Shown here piece after piece: positions 44,007 through 55,805 of a DNA stretch of 64,000 nucleotides. The notes beneath the pieces were generated by a model. The model worked only from the letters and a program-made list of their open reading frames with translations, was not told the DNA's origin and searched no databases. Source of the DNA: Parvularculaceae bacterium (GTDB lineage Bacteria; Pseudomonadota; Alphaproteobacteria; Caulobacterales; Parvularculaceae). Numbering within the stretch: the first letter of the stretch is position 1; each line of letters begins with the position of its first letter. The DNA lies in contig JANQSJ010000003.1 in NCBI GenBank assembly GCA_028284065.1, positions 1-64,000 on the forward strand, written 5' to 3'. A program made the translations under genes and the position numbers.

Positions 44007-44488
44007 CGAAAAAGCCGACCGACATTCCGCAGGCGGGACTTCCCGGCGACAGCGTCTATTTCAAGGTGCTCGTCGAGATCGACATGATCGCGCACATGTC
44101 GAGCCTCGCTTTTTCAAAGTTCCTTCCCGACGGCATGACCGAAGCGCAGCTCGGCGTCCTCAACCACCTGATGCGGCTTGATGTGGAGGAAACGATAAGC
44201 GAACTCGCCGACGCCTTTCAGGTGACGCAACCGACCATGTCCTCCACCGTGAGACGGCTGGAGTTCAAGCGCTATGTGGAGCTTGTTCCCGATCCGCGCG
44301 ATCGCCGGATTCGCCGTGTGCGCGCGACAGAAGCCGGGCGGCGGATACGCAATGACACCGTCGCGGCCCTGAAGCCATTCTACGAGGCGGTAGAAGCGGA
44401 GACGCCCGACGTCGACTGGGACTCATGCCTTGACGCATTAACGCTGCTGCGCGCCTATTTTGAGAACAAGCGCGACAGGGCCAAATAA
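44003..44488 (+). CDS. MarR family transcriptional regulator
   Basis: A 161-aa winged-helix regulator. The DNA-binding domain spans about residues 45-110: 'LNHLMRLDVEETISELADAFQVTQPTMSSTVRRLE' (helix-turn-helix), wing 'YVELVPDPRDRRIRRVRATEAGR'. The C-terminal helices form the dimer interface. The ATG at 44003 overlaps the Acg stop (ATGA), so it is the second gene of the unit and likely autoregulates it. The sensed molecule is unknown. Confidence 0.92.
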   Translation: MTKKPTDIPQAGLPGDSVYFKVLVEIDMIAHMSSLAFSKFLPDGMTEAQLGVLNHLMRLDVEETISELADAFQVTQPTMSSTVRRLEFKRYVELVPDPRDRRIRRVRATEAGRRIRNDTVAALKPFYEAVEAETPDVDWDSCLDALTLLRAYFENKRDRAK

Positions 44489-44497
44489 GCTGCGTCC

Positions 44498-44625
44498 TTA
44501 GAGCCGTTTGCTTTTGAAACGACGCACACAAACGGCTCTAAGTTATCGATTGGGCGGGTTGCGACGCGGTTGACGGAGGGGAACCGTCAACGGAGACCCA
44601 TTTTTTTTGCTTTCACCCGCTCTAG
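44498..44625. repeat. palindromic mosaic element B
   Basis: Begins TTAGAGC and ends GCTCTAG (44619-44625). The first hairpin pairs CTTAGAGCCGTTTG with CAAACGGCTCTAAG, a 14-bp perfect stem. The linker is CTAAGTTATCGATT, nearly that of element A. The second hairpin pairs GCGGGT with ACCCGC and contains an extra inverted repeat GGTTGACG..CGTCAACG and a run of eight T. The right-hand TAG is the stop of the protease gene on the minus strand. Confidence 0.75.
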
Positions 44626-45083
44626 GTTCCTAGCAGAAAAGACCGGTCCGGACGAACGAGAATGCCGTCCGACAGCGCGTCCCGACCGATAAGAAACCGA
44701 AACTCCATGTCGTCGCGGTTCGCAAGCGACAGGTCGATTGAGCGCGACCGATCGCCAAGCGTAAGCGTCGTGCGCACCACGAGCCGCGTCTCAACAAGCC
44801 CGTTTGAGCTCTTGATCCGTCTTCGGTCGAATACCGGCGCTTCACAGAAGATCCCGCCATCCGCCTCCGGGCCGTCGCCATCAAGTCGAAAAGACGCAAC
44901 GGGCACGCCGGCGCGCTCAGTCTCGAAGATGTCGACTGCATGGATGGCCGAGGTTTTGGCGCCTGTGTCGATCTTCGCTTGGACCGGCGTCTCGCAAAGG
45001 TCCGGCAGGCGCGCCCATTCGCGCCAGCCAATGACGAGCTCGCCGCGCTTATGGCCGGCGTCAGATGTGGAGCGAGTGGCCAA
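44622..45083 (-). CDS. RimB-type retropepsin-like protease (ATP-dependent zinc protease family)
   Basis: A 153-aa protein of the family linked to RimK glutamate ligases (PF05618). The aspartic-protease-like motif '[16 protein letters not shown]' (DTGAxxSA) lies near residue 37 and the second strand set is '[15 protein letters not shown]' near 135. It is encoded just downstream of lpdV and overlaps its 3' end. No ATG is available at the right place: TTG at 45083 is the most likely start, giving about 20 bp overlap. The TAG stop lies inside palindromic element B. Confidence 0.8.
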   Translation of the reverse strand: MATRSTSDAGHKRGELVIGWREWARLPDLCETPVQAKIDTGAKTSAIHAVDIFETERAGVPVASFRLDGDGPEADGGIFCEAPVFDRRRIKSSNGLVETRLVVRTTLTLGDRSRSIDLSLANRDDMEFRFLIGRDALSDGILVRPDRSFLLGT

Positions 45084-46455
45084 GGGTTCTGAGGGCCGCT
45101 TCCTGGAACGCTTCGCCTTGCGTCGGGTGCGCGTGGATTGTCCCGGCCACATCCTCAAGGGTCGCGCCCATTTCGATGGCGAGGCCAAAGGCGGCTGATA
45201 GCTCCGATACGCCCGCCCCGACGGCGGCGAGGCCGAGGATGAGATGATCATCGGCGCGCGCAACCGCGCGCACGAAACCTTCCTCAGCTTCCATTGTCAT
45301 GGCGCGGCCGTTCGCCGCGAAGGGAAAGATCTCGGTGCGGATGTCGTGGCCGGCGGCGCGCGCCTCTTCCGGCGACAGGCCGACGGTGACGATCTCCGGA
45401 TCGGTGAAGCAGACGGCAGGAATTGCGCGCTTATCCCAACGGCGATTCTTGCCGGCGGTGATTTCCGCGACCATTTCCCCTTGCGCCATGGCGCGGTGGG
45501 CGAGCATCGGTTCGCCCGTGACGTCGCCGATCGCGAAGACGCCCTTCATGCTGGCGCGGCATTGATCGTCGATGCGGATGAACGGACCTTCCATATCGAG
45601 GACAAGCTCCTCGCGGCCCCAGCCATCCGTTACCGGTCGACGGCCAACTGTAACGAGCACCTTGTCTGCGCCAATCGTCTCGACGCCTTCGGCGGATTCG
45701 ATTTCCAACGCAGCGCCGCCGGAGACGAGCCCCTTGGCTTTGGTCTTCAGGCGGACGTCGATCCCCAGCGCCTTCATGCGCCGCGCGACCGGTTTCGTCA
45801 GGTCGGCGTCGTAGCTCGGCAGAATGCGCTCCGCCGCCTCTATTACGGTCACGTCGCTCCCGAGCTTGGCGAAGGCCATGCCCATTTCAAGGCCGATATA
45901 GCCGGCCCCGACAATGGCGAGCCGCCCCGGAATCTCGGTCAGCTCAAGCGCCTCCGTTGACGACAGGACGTTTCCCCCGAACGGCAGAAACGGCAGCTCC
46001 ACCGGCGCGGATCCCGTGGCGATGACGATGTTCTCGGCGCTGATTTTTGTCTCGCTATCGGCGCCGTCAACGATCACGGTCTTGCCGTCGACGAACCGCG
46101 CCCGGCCTTCGAGATGTCGCACTTTCGCCTTTTTCAAGAGCGCGCCGACGCCGCCGGTCAGCCGCGAAACGATCTTGTCTTTCCAGGCGACCGTCTTGGC
46201 GAGATCAATCGCCGGCGCGCCGGCCGACACGCCAATCGCAGAGTCCCCGGCAAAATGCGTCGCCTTCTCGAATTCGGCGGCGACATGAATGAGCGCTTTC
46301 GACGGAATGCACCCCACATTGAGGCAGGTTCCGCCTGGCGCCTCGGCCTCGACGATGATCGTATCGACGCCCAATTGCCCGGCGCGGATCGCCGCCACAT
46401 ACCCGCCAGGCCCTGCGCCAATAACGAGGAGTTTGCACGTGAGGGCGGTCATCAC
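45061..46455 (-). CDS. lpdV: dihydrolipoyl dehydrogenase (E3) of the branched-chain complex
   Basis: A 464-aa flavoprotein disulfide reductase. The FAD motif is '[19 protein letters not shown]' at residue 12, the redox disulfide '[15 protein letters not shown]' near 42-55, the NAD motif '[18 protein letters not shown]' near 185, and the catalytic '[10 protein letters not shown]' near the end. It reoxidises the lipoyl group on E2, reducing NAD+. It is the last enzyme gene of the bkd operon, starting directly at the E2 stop. Confidence 0.95.
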   Translation of the reverse strand: MMTALTCKLLVIGAGPGGYVAAIRAGQLGVDTIIVEAEAPGGTCLNVGCIPSKALIHVAAEFEKATHFAGDSAIGVSAGAPAIDLAKTVAWKDKIVSRLTGGVGALLKKAKVRHLEGRARFVDGKTVIVDGADSETKISAENIVIATGSAPVELPFLPFGGNVLSSTEALELTEIPGRLAIVGAGYIGLEMGMAFAKLGSDVTVIEAAERILPSYDADLTKPVARRMKALGIDVRLKTKAKGLVSGGAALEIESAEGVETIGADKVLVTVGRRPVTDGWGREELVLDMEGPFIRIDDQCRASMKGVFAIGDVTGEPMLAHRAMAQGEMVAEITAGKNRRWDKRAIPAVCFTDPEIVTVGLSPEEARAAGHDIRTEIFPFAANGRAMTMEAEEGFVRAVARADDHLILGLAAVGAGVSELSAAFGLAIEMGATLEDVAGTIHAHPTQGEAFQEAALRTLGHSLHI

Positions 46456-47772
46456 CTAGTCCTCAATAAAAATGGTCGCGGGCGTCTCCAGGTAGCCCTT
46501 GATCGTCTGGATAAAGACCGCCGCGTCCCAGCCATCTATGACGCGATGGTCGAAGCTCGACGACAGGTTCATCATCTTGCGGGGGATGAAAGCGCCGCCG
46601 TCCCATTGCGGCAGGGTGCGCATCTTGTTGACGCCGACGATCGCCACTTCCGGATAGTTGATCACCGGCGTCGTCACGACGCCGCCCATTGCCCCAAGCG
46701 AGGTAATGGTGATGGTGGAGCCGGACAGGTCCTCGCGAGAGCACTGGTTAGTCCGCGCGGCTTCGGCGAGACGCGCGACTTCCGCCGCGCACTCCCAGAG
46801 CCCCAACGCCTCCACATTGCGCACGACCGGCACGACGAGGCCATTATCCGTCTGCGCCGCAACGCCCATGTTCATCGCGCCATAGCGGCGCACCACGCCG
46901 CCATCGTCGTCAAAGAGCGCATTCATCTGCGGCTGTTTCTCGATCGCCCGCGCCATGGCGCGCATCAGAAACGGCAATATGGTCAGCTTTGGCTTGCCGT
47001 CTTTTCGCTCGGCGTTCATGCGCGCGCGCAGATCCTCCAACGCCGTAACGTCGATCTCGTCCACATAGGTGATGTGCGGGATGCGCGACTTCGCCACCGA
47101 CATGCGTTCGGCGATCTTCCGCCGGAGGCCGATCATTAGCACTTCAGTGACGTCGGACCGGGCGATCCTTGCGCTCCCGCGGGCGGTGGCGCCGCCGCTT
47201 TCGAAATAAGCGTCAAGGTCCGCATGGACGATGCGTCCCGCCGGCCCGCCGCCAGGCACGCGGCGCAGGTCAACGCCGGCGTCCATGGCGCGTTTGCGCA
47301 CGGCGGGGGACGCCAGGGGCGACTCGCCTTCTTTCCGCGGCGTCAACGTCGCCGCATGCGCCGCGGCCGCTGACGACGGCGCCGCCTTCGGAACGACGAC
47401 CGGCGCAGTCGCCGCGCCATTCACGGCGGCCGGCGTCGAGGGCGCGGCCCCGGACGGCTTCGTTTCAACGGGCGGAGCCGGCGTGGGCTCAGAGTCGCCG
47501 TCTTCGGCGGCTGCTTCTTCGTGACCCTCGCCGTCAATCTCAATCCGGATGATCGGCGCGCCGACGCTGACGACGTCGCCGACATTCGCCCCGCGCCAGA
47601 TGATCTTGCCCTCCACCGGGGATGGAATTTCGACGGTCGCCTTGTCGGTCATCACCGAAGCGAGCAACTGATCCTCGGTGACGTTCTGGCCATCGTCGAC
47701 AAGCCATTCGACAAGTTCCGCCTCGGCGACGCCTTCGCCGACGTCTGGCAGCTTTATGACGTGAACGCCCAT
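46456..47772 (-). CDS. bkdB: branched-chain 2-oxoacid dehydrogenase E2 (dihydrolipoamide acyltransferase)
   Basis: A 438-aa E2. N-terminal lipoyl domain (residues 1-75) with the lipoyl lysine in 'VMTDKATVEIPSPV' near 42, a Pro/Ala linker, then the E3/E1-binding domain ('SPLASPAVRKRAMDAGVDLRRVPGGGPAGRI', near 150-185). The catalytic domain ends with 'SFDHRVIDGWDA' (HxxxDG). It transfers the acyl group to CoA. Start at 47772: its ATG shares a base with the stop of the E1beta gene (TAATG). Confidence 0.95.
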   Translation of the reverse strand: MGVHVIKLPDVGEGVAEAELVEWLVDDGQNVTEDQLLASVMTDKATVEIPSPVEGKIIWRGANVGDVVSVGAPIIRIEIDGEGHEEAAAEDGDSEPTPAPPVETKPSGAAPSTPAAVNGAATAPVVVPKAAPSSAAAAHAATLTPRKEGESPLASPAVRKRAMDAGVDLRRVPGGGPAGRIVHADLDAYFESGGATARGSARIARSDVTEVLMIGLRRKIAERMSVAKSRIPHITYVDEIDVTALEDLRARMNAERKDGKPKLTILPFLMRAMARAIEKQPQMNALFDDDGGVVRRYGAMNMGVAAQTDNGLVVPVVRNVEALGLWECAAEVARLAEAARTNQCSREDLSGSTITITSLGAMGGVVTTPVINYPEVAIVGVNKMRTLPQWDGGAFIPRKMMNLSSSFDHRVIDGWDAAVFIQTIKGYLETPATIFIED

Positions 47773-48788
47773 TACGCCGCCTCCATCGCATTGCGCAGCG
47801 CTTCGCCGACCCGCGCGGGACCCGGAAAATACTCCCATTCCTGACTATGCGGATAGGGCGTGTCCCAGCCTGTCACACGCGTCACCGGCGCCTCAAGGTG
47901 ATAGAAGCACCCTTCCATCACGATGGACATGAGTTCCGCCGCGAAACCGCAGGTCTTGGTCGCCTCATTGACGATGACGCAACGCCCGGTCTTTCTGACG
48001 GACTTTTCAATCGCCTCAAAATCGAGCGGCAATATCGTCCGCAGGTCAATTACCTCCGCGTCGACGCCCGTCTCCGCCGTCGCGGCAAGCGCCACATGCA
48101 CCATCGTGCCGTAGGTGAGGATGGTCACCTCCCGCCCCTCGCGGCGCACCGCCGCGTTGCCGAGCGGGGTCTTGTAGTAGCCTTCCGGCACGTCGCCCAG
48201 TTCGTGGTTTTTCCAGGGCGTCACCGGCCTGTCATGGTGGCCGTCAAAGGGGCCGTTATAGAGCCGTTTCGGCTCCATGAAGATGACCGGGTCTTCGTCT
48301 TCGATCGACGCGATGAGAAGCCCCTTGGCGTCGACCGGGTTCGACGGGATGACGGTCTTCAGGCCGCACACATGGGCGAAGAGCGCCTCCGGGCTCTGGG
48401 AATGCGTCTGGCCGCCGAAAATGCCGCCGCCCGTCGGCATGCGGACCGTCATCGGCACGGTGAAGTCGCCATTCGAGCGATACCGTATGCGCGCAGCCTC
48501 CTGCGTCAGCTGGTCGTATCCTGGATACATGTAGTCCGCGAACTGAATCTCGACGCACGGCCGCATGCCGTAGACGGCCATGCCGATCGCCGCGCCGATA
48601 ATGCCGCCCTCGTTTATCGGCGAATCGAAACAGCGATCACTGCCGTACTTTTCCTGAAGCCCTTGCGTGCACCGGAAAACCCCGCCGAAATAACCGACGT
48701 CCTCGCCGAAGACGACGACATTCTCGTCGCGCCCCATGGCGACGTCCATGGCGTCGCGCACCGCCTCGATCATCGTCATCCGCGGCAT
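47772..48788 (-). CDS. bkdA2: branched-chain 2-oxoacid dehydrogenase E1 beta
   Basis: A 338-aa transketolase-like subunit: 'ENVVVFGEDVGYFGGVFRCTQGL' near residue 22, 'FDSPINEGGIIGAAIGMA' near 55, and the C-terminal transketolase domain 'VTILTYGTMVHVALAA' near 220. It pairs with E1 alpha to decarboxylate 2-oxoacids from valine, leucine and isoleucine. The gene lies 3 bp after the E1 alpha stop. Confidence 0.95.
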   Translation of the reverse strand: MPRMTMIEAVRDAMDVAMGRDENVVVFGEDVGYFGGVFRCTQGLQEKYGSDRCFDSPINEGGIIGAAIGMAVYGMRPCVEIQFADYMYPGYDQLTQEAARIRYRSNGDFTVPMTVRMPTGGGIFGGQTHSQSPEALFAHVCGLKTVIPSNPVDAKGLLIASIEDEDPVIFMEPKRLYNGPFDGHHDRPVTPWKNHELGDVPEGYYKTPLGNAAVRREGREVTILTYGTMVHVALAATAETGVDAEVIDLRTILPLDFEAIEKSVRKTGRCVIVNEATKTCGFAAELMSIVMEGCFYHLEAPVTRVTGWDTPYPHSQEWEYFPGPARVGEALRNAMEAA

Positions 48789-48791
48789 CTG

Positions 48792-51239
<2,448 letters not shown>

Positions 51240-51407
51240 CTATTCCGGCCTCCCGCCATTCTCTTCCAGGTCATCGTCCAGAAGAATGCGCTGGGCCGCG
51301 CCGTCGGGATCGTCATATTGCCCGGCGCGCAGCGACCAAAGGAAAGCGCCAAGGCCGAGAAGGCCAAGCCCCAGAGCGATCGGTATGAGGAAGAGTATCG
51401 CGTTCAC
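51240..51407 (-). CDS. ccoS: cbb3-type cytochrome oxidase assembly protein CcoS
   Basis: A 55-aa protein read directly from the DNA. It starts at GTG 51407, which overlaps the ccoI stop as GTGA, and ends in TAG at 51240-51242. One membrane helix ('ILFLIPIALGLGLLGLGAFLW', residues 4-24) is followed by 'RAGQYDDPDGAAQRILLDDD', the CcoS signature. CcoS is needed for maturation of the oxidase, probably heme or copper insertion. It closes the cco cluster and is convergent with DUF2189, with 3 bp between stops. Confidence 0.93.
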   Translation of the reverse strand: MNAILFLIPIALGLGLLGLGAFLWSLRAGQYDDPDGAAQRILLDDDLEENGGRPE

Positions 51408-53692
51408 GCAGGCGCTTCCGCAGGCGCGCCTTGCATCCGCGCGCCGTTTTCGCCGCGCGGCCTCTTCCCGCCGCCAGCGAGACGCAGCGCGTTCAGAGTG
51501 ACGATGATCGACGAGCCGGACATGGCGAGGGCGGCGATGAGCGGCGTCACGTGGCCCGCGGCCGCCAGCGGCACCGCGCAGGCGTTGTATGCGGCGGCGA
51601 AAGCGAAATTCTGCAATACCCGGCGCTTCGCGGTGCGCGCGACGTCAACCGCCTCGACGATCGCCGAAAGCCCATCGCCGCCGTAGACGATATCGGCAGC
51701 GGCCTGCGTCGCGTCGGCCGCGCCGCCGGGCGACAGCGACACATGCGCGCCCGCGAGCGAGGGCGCGTCGTTCAACCCGTCCCCGACCATGGCGACCTTT
51801 TCGCCGGCAGCTGACAATTCTTTGATGCGTCGCGTTTTCCCGGCGGGATCAATCCCGCCGCGCCAGTCCGTAAGCCCCAACCGATCCGCCATCGCCGCCG
51901 CGACCGCCGGCCGGTCGCCGGACAGAAGCTCCGACGGTAGGCCGCGATCGCCAAGCGCGCCAAGCGCCGCCTCGGCGTCGGCGCGCGGCGGATCGTCGAA
52001 CCGCAATCGCACGGGCGTCGCCCCTTCCTCCGCATACCATGCTTCAAGTGAAACGTCGTCGACCGTCCCGCCATCGCCAATGCCGACGAACGCCGCCGAA
52101 CCAAGCCGCGCGGACACGCCGGACGCAACAACGCCTTCGACGCCGCCTCCCGGCGTCTCATTGACATCCTCCGCCAGCGGACCTGCGCCCACGGCCTCGA
52201 CGATGGCCCGCGAAAGGGGGTGCTTGCTCGCACGGGCGAGCCGGGCGGCGCGGCCAAGCGTTTCCTCCCCAACGTCTCCGCCGCGCCGAAGCGCCGGGCG
52301 GCCGATCGTCAGCGTGCCGGTTTTGTCGAAGACGAAGCGCGTCGCCTCGGCGAGGCGCTCAAGCGCGTCGCCCGACTTCACAAGAATGCCGGCGCGGAAA
52401 AGTCGGCCGGTCGCCACGACCTGCACCGCCGGCGCCGCAAGGCCGAGCGCGCAAGGACATGTGATGATCAGCACCGCAATCGCGTTCATCATGGAAACGC
52501 GCAGGCCCGCCTCGCCAATGATCAGCCAGCCGAGGAATGTCGCGGCGGCAAGGCTGTGCACGACGGGCACATAGAGCGCCGCCGCCTTGTCAGCGAGCCT
52601 CACATAGCGGCTCTTTGACTGCTCGCCCGCCTCGATAAGCCGCGTGAGGTCCGCGAGGAGCGACGTGTCCGCCGTTGCGGTCGCCCGCAAAGTGAGCCGC
52701 GCAGTCTGGTTCAGAACGCCGGCGCGCGCCACGTCGCCCGCCCTGAGGCGCGCCGGCGCGCTTTCGCCGGTGACAAGCGATGCGTCGACGAGCGAGTCGC
52801 CCTCCTCGATGATCCCGTCCACCGGCGCGCGGTCGCCAGGCGCCAACGCGATGAGGTCGCCCGGCCGAACGTCCCGGGTGGCGACCACGCGCGCATCGCC
52901 GCCAGCGTCCATGACGGTCGCCGTCGTCGCCTGGAGGGCGAGGAGATCGCGCGCCGCCTCCCGCGCGCGCCAGCGCAGCCGGTGGTCAAGATAACGGCCG
53001 ATGAGCAGGAAGAAGAGGAGCATCACCGCTGCGTCGAAATAGAGCGCCTCGCCGCCGGCGAAGAACTCATAGGTCGACAACCCGAGCGCCAGCAGGACCG
53101 CGAGGGAAATCGGCACGTCCATATTGGCGCGGCCATTGCGCAATGCGCGGTAGGCGGACTGAAAGAACGGCCGGCCTGCGTAAAGCGCCGCAGGGATGGC
53201 GATGAGCGCCGAGACGAGATGCATGAGGCCGCGCGTGCCGGCGCCCATCTCGCCTTCGCCGGACCACACGGATATCGACAGTAGCATGATGTTCGCCATG
53301 GCGAAGCCGGCGACGGCGAGCGCGCGCAGCAGCCGGCGCCCTTCGGCGTCATGGTCCGCCTCGCTCGCCTTCGGATCGAACGGCGCGGCGCGGTAGCCAA
53401 GCTCAGACAGGCGCGAGACGATCATTTTTGGATCGACCGCGCCCGCCCGCCAGGCGGCCGTCAGCCGGCCCGTGGAGAGATTAAGCCGCGCCTCCTCCAT
53501 GCCCGACAGGCGGTTAAGCGCGCCTTCGATCTTGGAGATGCACCCGGCGCACTTAGCGCCGAACACGACAAGCTCAAGCCGCTCAACGCCGTCGCCGCTG
53601 CGCACGAAGGGCGAGGGATCAACCGCCGCAGCGTCCCCGCCGGTCGCGGGCGAGAGCCCGCTCGGGCAACCCGGTGAGGCGGCGTCGCTCAT
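51404..53692 (-). CDS. ccoI: copper-transporting P1B-type ATPase CcoI
   Basis: A 762-aa P-type ATPase that exports copper to the periplasm for the cbb3 CuB centre. N-terminal metal-binding domain with 'GAKCAGCISKIEGAL' (CxxC near residue 46), the membrane 'CPCALGLAAP' motif near 410, the phosphorylation motif 'DKTGTLT' near 455, and 'MVGDGLNDAPSLA' near 640. It lies between ccoH and ccoS, the standard order. ATG 53692 begins 'MSDAASPG'; a longer TTG frame overlaps ccoH. Confidence 0.95.
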   Translation of the reverse strand: MSDAASPGCPSGLSPATGGDAAAVDPSPFVRSGDGVERLELVVFGAKCAGCISKIEGALNRLSGMEEARLNLSTGRLTAAWRAGAVDPKMIVSRLSELGYRAAPFDPKASEADHDAEGRRLLRALAVAGFAMANIMLLSISVWSGEGEMGAGTRGLMHLVSALIAIPAALYAGRPFFQSAYRALRNGRANMDVPISLAVLLALGLSTYEFFAGGEALYFDAAVMLLFFLLIGRYLDHRLRWRAREAARDLLALQATTATVMDAGGDARVVATRDVRPGDLIALAPGDRAPVDGIIEEGDSLVDASLVTGESAPARLRAGDVARAGVLNQTARLTLRATATADTSLLADLTRLIEAGEQSKSRYVRLADKAAALYVPVVHSLAAATFLGWLIIGEAGLRVSMMNAIAVLIITCPCALGLAAPAVQVVATGRLFRAGILVKSGDALERLAEATRFVFDKTGTLTIGRPALRRGGDVGEETLGRAARLARASKHPLSRAIVEAVGAGPLAEDVNETPGGGVEGVVASGVSARLGSAAFVGIGDGGTVDDVSLEAWYAEEGATPVRLRFDDPPRADAEAALGALGDRGLPSELLSGDRPAVAAAMADRLGLTDWRGGIDPAGKTRRIKELSAAGEKVAMVGDGLNDAPSLAGAHVSLSPGGAADATQAAADIVYGGDGLSAIVEAVDVARTAKRRVLQNFAFAAAYNACAVPLAAAGHVTPLIAALAMSGSSIIVTLNALRLAGGGKRPRGENGARMQGAPAEAPA

Positions 53693-53714
53693 AAGGGACC
53701 GCTCATGTCTTAAT

Positions 53715-54254
53715 TCACTCTTCAAGAATCACTTTTGCATTGAATTCCAGCGCCGGCGCGTCGCCGTCATCGTGTTGGCGATGCGCCGCGACTGAAAGCA
53801 CCCATGCGCCCTCGCCGACATCCGATGCGACGGCGCGGTACAATCCGCGGCCTACGGACTCAAACCTGAGAGTCTGGTCGCTTTCGTCGCTGGCGGGGCG
53901 CGACAGGCTTGAGACGAGATCGAGCCCGCTCAGCGGCGCGGCGTCTGCGTCGAGGAACTTCACGCCAATCACCGCCGCGCCATTCTCAAGGCGGGCTTCT
54001 TCGATGGAGGCGCGCCAGCCGAGCGCCGCCTGCGCCTCACGCTCAGCGAGCGTGTCATTGTAGTTCAGGCCTTGAAGATAGGATTTCTCGACGTGCTCGC
54101 CCGGGAAGGAGCGCACCGCGACGGTCAGGAAAATCCCGTTGGCGATAAAGATCATAGCGAAAAAGCCAAGCAGCGCGGCGAGCACGTGCTTGCCCGTCAG
54201 ACGAAACTCCCCGTCGTCGCTGCGCATTTTCGGCATATCGCCACTCATGCTCAT
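53715..54254 (-). CDS. ccoH: CcoH/FixH assembly protein
   Basis: A 179-aa membrane protein: one N-terminal helix ('HVLAALLGFFAMIFIANGIFLTVA', about 23-46), the conserved 'SYLQGLNYNDTLAEREAQAALGW' segment of FixH, and a periplasmic beta domain ending 'LEFNAKVILEE'. CcoH stabilises assembly intermediates of cbb3 oxidase. The ATG overlaps the ccoG stop by 4 bp (ATGA). Confidence 0.92.
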   Translation of the reverse strand: MSMSGDMPKMRSDDGEFRLTGKHVLAALLGFFAMIFIANGIFLTVAVRSFPGEHVEKSYLQGLNYNDTLAEREAQAALGWRASIEEARLENGAAVIGVKFLDADAAPLSGLDLVSSLSRPASDESDQTLRFESVGRGLYRAVASDVGEGAWVLSVAAHRQHDDGDAPALEFNAKVILEE

Positions 54255-55729
54255 TTGGCGCGCCCGCGCAAGAAGCTTGAATCGTTGGTGGCCGACTCGT
54301 CCGAGCCGACGTCGCTGACGACGAACGCGATCGGCGTTGAGACCGGCGCGACCGGGTCCGCCGGCGCGGTGACGAAAACCCGAATTGACCGCACATCATC
54401 GCCAAAGACGTCCGCCGCCACAGACCGCCCGTCCGAGGACAGCCCCACCGCTTCGAGCGTGAAGCCCTCGCCGCCGGCGAGAGAGATATCGAAGGTGCGA
54501 ACGGCGTTGTCCTTGTTGACGATCTTCACCGTGTAGGCGTTGCGGACCGAGCCGTCGGACAGCGTCACAAATGAAGGCGCACGGTCACGCAACACATTCA
54601 CCTCAAGCGTCGCCCGGCTGCCGAGCGTCAACAACATGATCGCCGACACGATCGAAAACGCCGCCGCATAGAAGACCGTTCGGGCCCGAATGATTTTGAT
54701 CTTTGGCTTTTCGCCGGCCTGTCGCAGTTCGGCGTTCTTGTCGGTGTCGTAGGCGATAAGCCCGGTGGGCCGGCCGATCTTCTTCATCACCTCGTCACAG
54801 GCGTCGATGCAGAGCGCGCAATTTATGCATTCGAGCTGCGCGCCATCGCGAATGTCTATCCCCATGGGACAGACCACAACGCATCCCTGGCAATCAATGC
54901 AATCGCCCCGCCCTTCCCAGGATTCGTTTTTCTTGTGGGAGCCGCGCGGCTCGCCGCGATCGACCTTGTAGGTGACTTGAAGCGTTTCCTCGTCCGTGAG
55001 CGCCGCCTGAATGCGCGGCCACGGACACATGTACGTGCACACCTGCTCACGCATCATGCCGGCCAGCGTGTAGGTAGTGAAAGTTAGGAGCCCGGCGAAG
55101 AGATATGCCGAGCCCGGCGCCTCGCCGCGGAAGAACTGGAAGAACACCGTCGGCGCATCATGGAAATAGAAGATCCACGCCCCTCCGGTCGCCGCCGCGA
55201 TGAGAAGCCAGAGCGTGTGCTTACTGACTTTCTTGGCGACTTTTTCCGCGCTCCAGCCAGACTTGTTGAGCTTCAATCGCTTGTTGCGGTCCCCTTCGAT
55301 CAAGCGTTCAACGGCGATGTAAAGGTCCGTCCACACCGTTTGCGGACAGGTATAGCCGCACCAGATCCGCCCGAAGAGCGCCGTCGCAAGAAACAGCGCG
55401 AGCGCTGCGAGGATCAGAAGACCGGTGACGTAATAGAGCTCGTCCGGCCAGATCTCGATAAAGAAGAAATAGAACCGCCCGCCTTCGAAATCGACGAGCA
55501 CCGCCTGGTCCGGCTCGCCCGCCGCGCGGGGCCAGCGCACCCAGGGAAGAAGATAGTAAACGCCGAGGGTCGCGAACAGCAGCCCCCATTTCAGCACGCG
55601 GAACTTGCCGCGGGCGAGCTTCGGCTGAATCTGCTCGCGGGCCTTATAAAGCTCCGGCGTCGCCGCGTCGGTCGCGGCGGCGGCTGTTTCGCTTCCTTGC
55701 GTCCTCAGTCCGGCCTCGCCATCGGGCAT
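54251..55729 (-). CDS. ccoG: CcoG/FixG ferredoxin-like Cu(II) reductase
   Basis: A 492-aa membrane protein with several helices and two [4Fe-4S] sets. 'RIWCGYTCPQTVWTDLY' near residue 124 and 'CTYMCPWPRIQAAL' near 232 precede the ferredoxin cores 'CIDCQGCVVVCPMG' and 'CINCALCIDACDEVM' near 277-315. The C-terminal Ig-like domain (FixG_C) is complete. CcoG reduces Cu(II) for CcoI in Rhodobacter. It begins 76 bp after ccoP, with an AT-rich hairpin between. Confidence 0.95.
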   Translation of the reverse strand: MPDGEAGLRTQGSETAAAATDAATPELYKAREQIQPKLARGKFRVLKWGLLFATLGVYYLLPWVRWPRAAGEPDQAVLVDFEGGRFYFFFIEIWPDELYYVTGLLILAALALFLATALFGRIWCGYTCPQTVWTDLYIAVERLIEGDRNKRLKLNKSGWSAEKVAKKVSKHTLWLLIAAATGGAWIFYFHDAPTVFFQFFRGEAPGSAYLFAGLLTFTTYTLAGMMREQVCTYMCPWPRIQAALTDEETLQVTYKVDRGEPRGSHKKNESWEGRGDCIDCQGCVVVCPMGIDIRDGAQLECINCALCIDACDEVMKKIGRPTGLIAYDTDKNAELRQAGEKPKIKIIRARTVFYAAAFSIVSAIMLLTLGSRATLEVNVLRDRAPSFVTLSDGSVRNAYTVKIVNKDNAVRTFDISLAGGEGFTLEAVGLSSDGRSVAADVFGDDVRSIRVFVTAPADPVAPVSTPIAFVVSDVGSDESATNDSSFLRGRAK

Positions 55730-55770
55730 TGCCGCCCACCTGTTCCTTCACAACTCTTACTTAAGTCAGG

Positions 55771-55790
55771 AAACGATCATATTATCGTTT
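55771..55790 (-). other. AT-rich hairpin between ccoP and ccoG
   Basis: A 7-bp stem AAACGAT/ATCGTTT with a 6-nt loop lies in the only real gap of the cco cluster, followed on the transcribed strand by no T run. It could protect the ccoNOQP part of the message or be a weak attenuator. Confidence 0.4.
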
Positions 55791-55805
55791 TTATTAGACT
55801 TCTTC

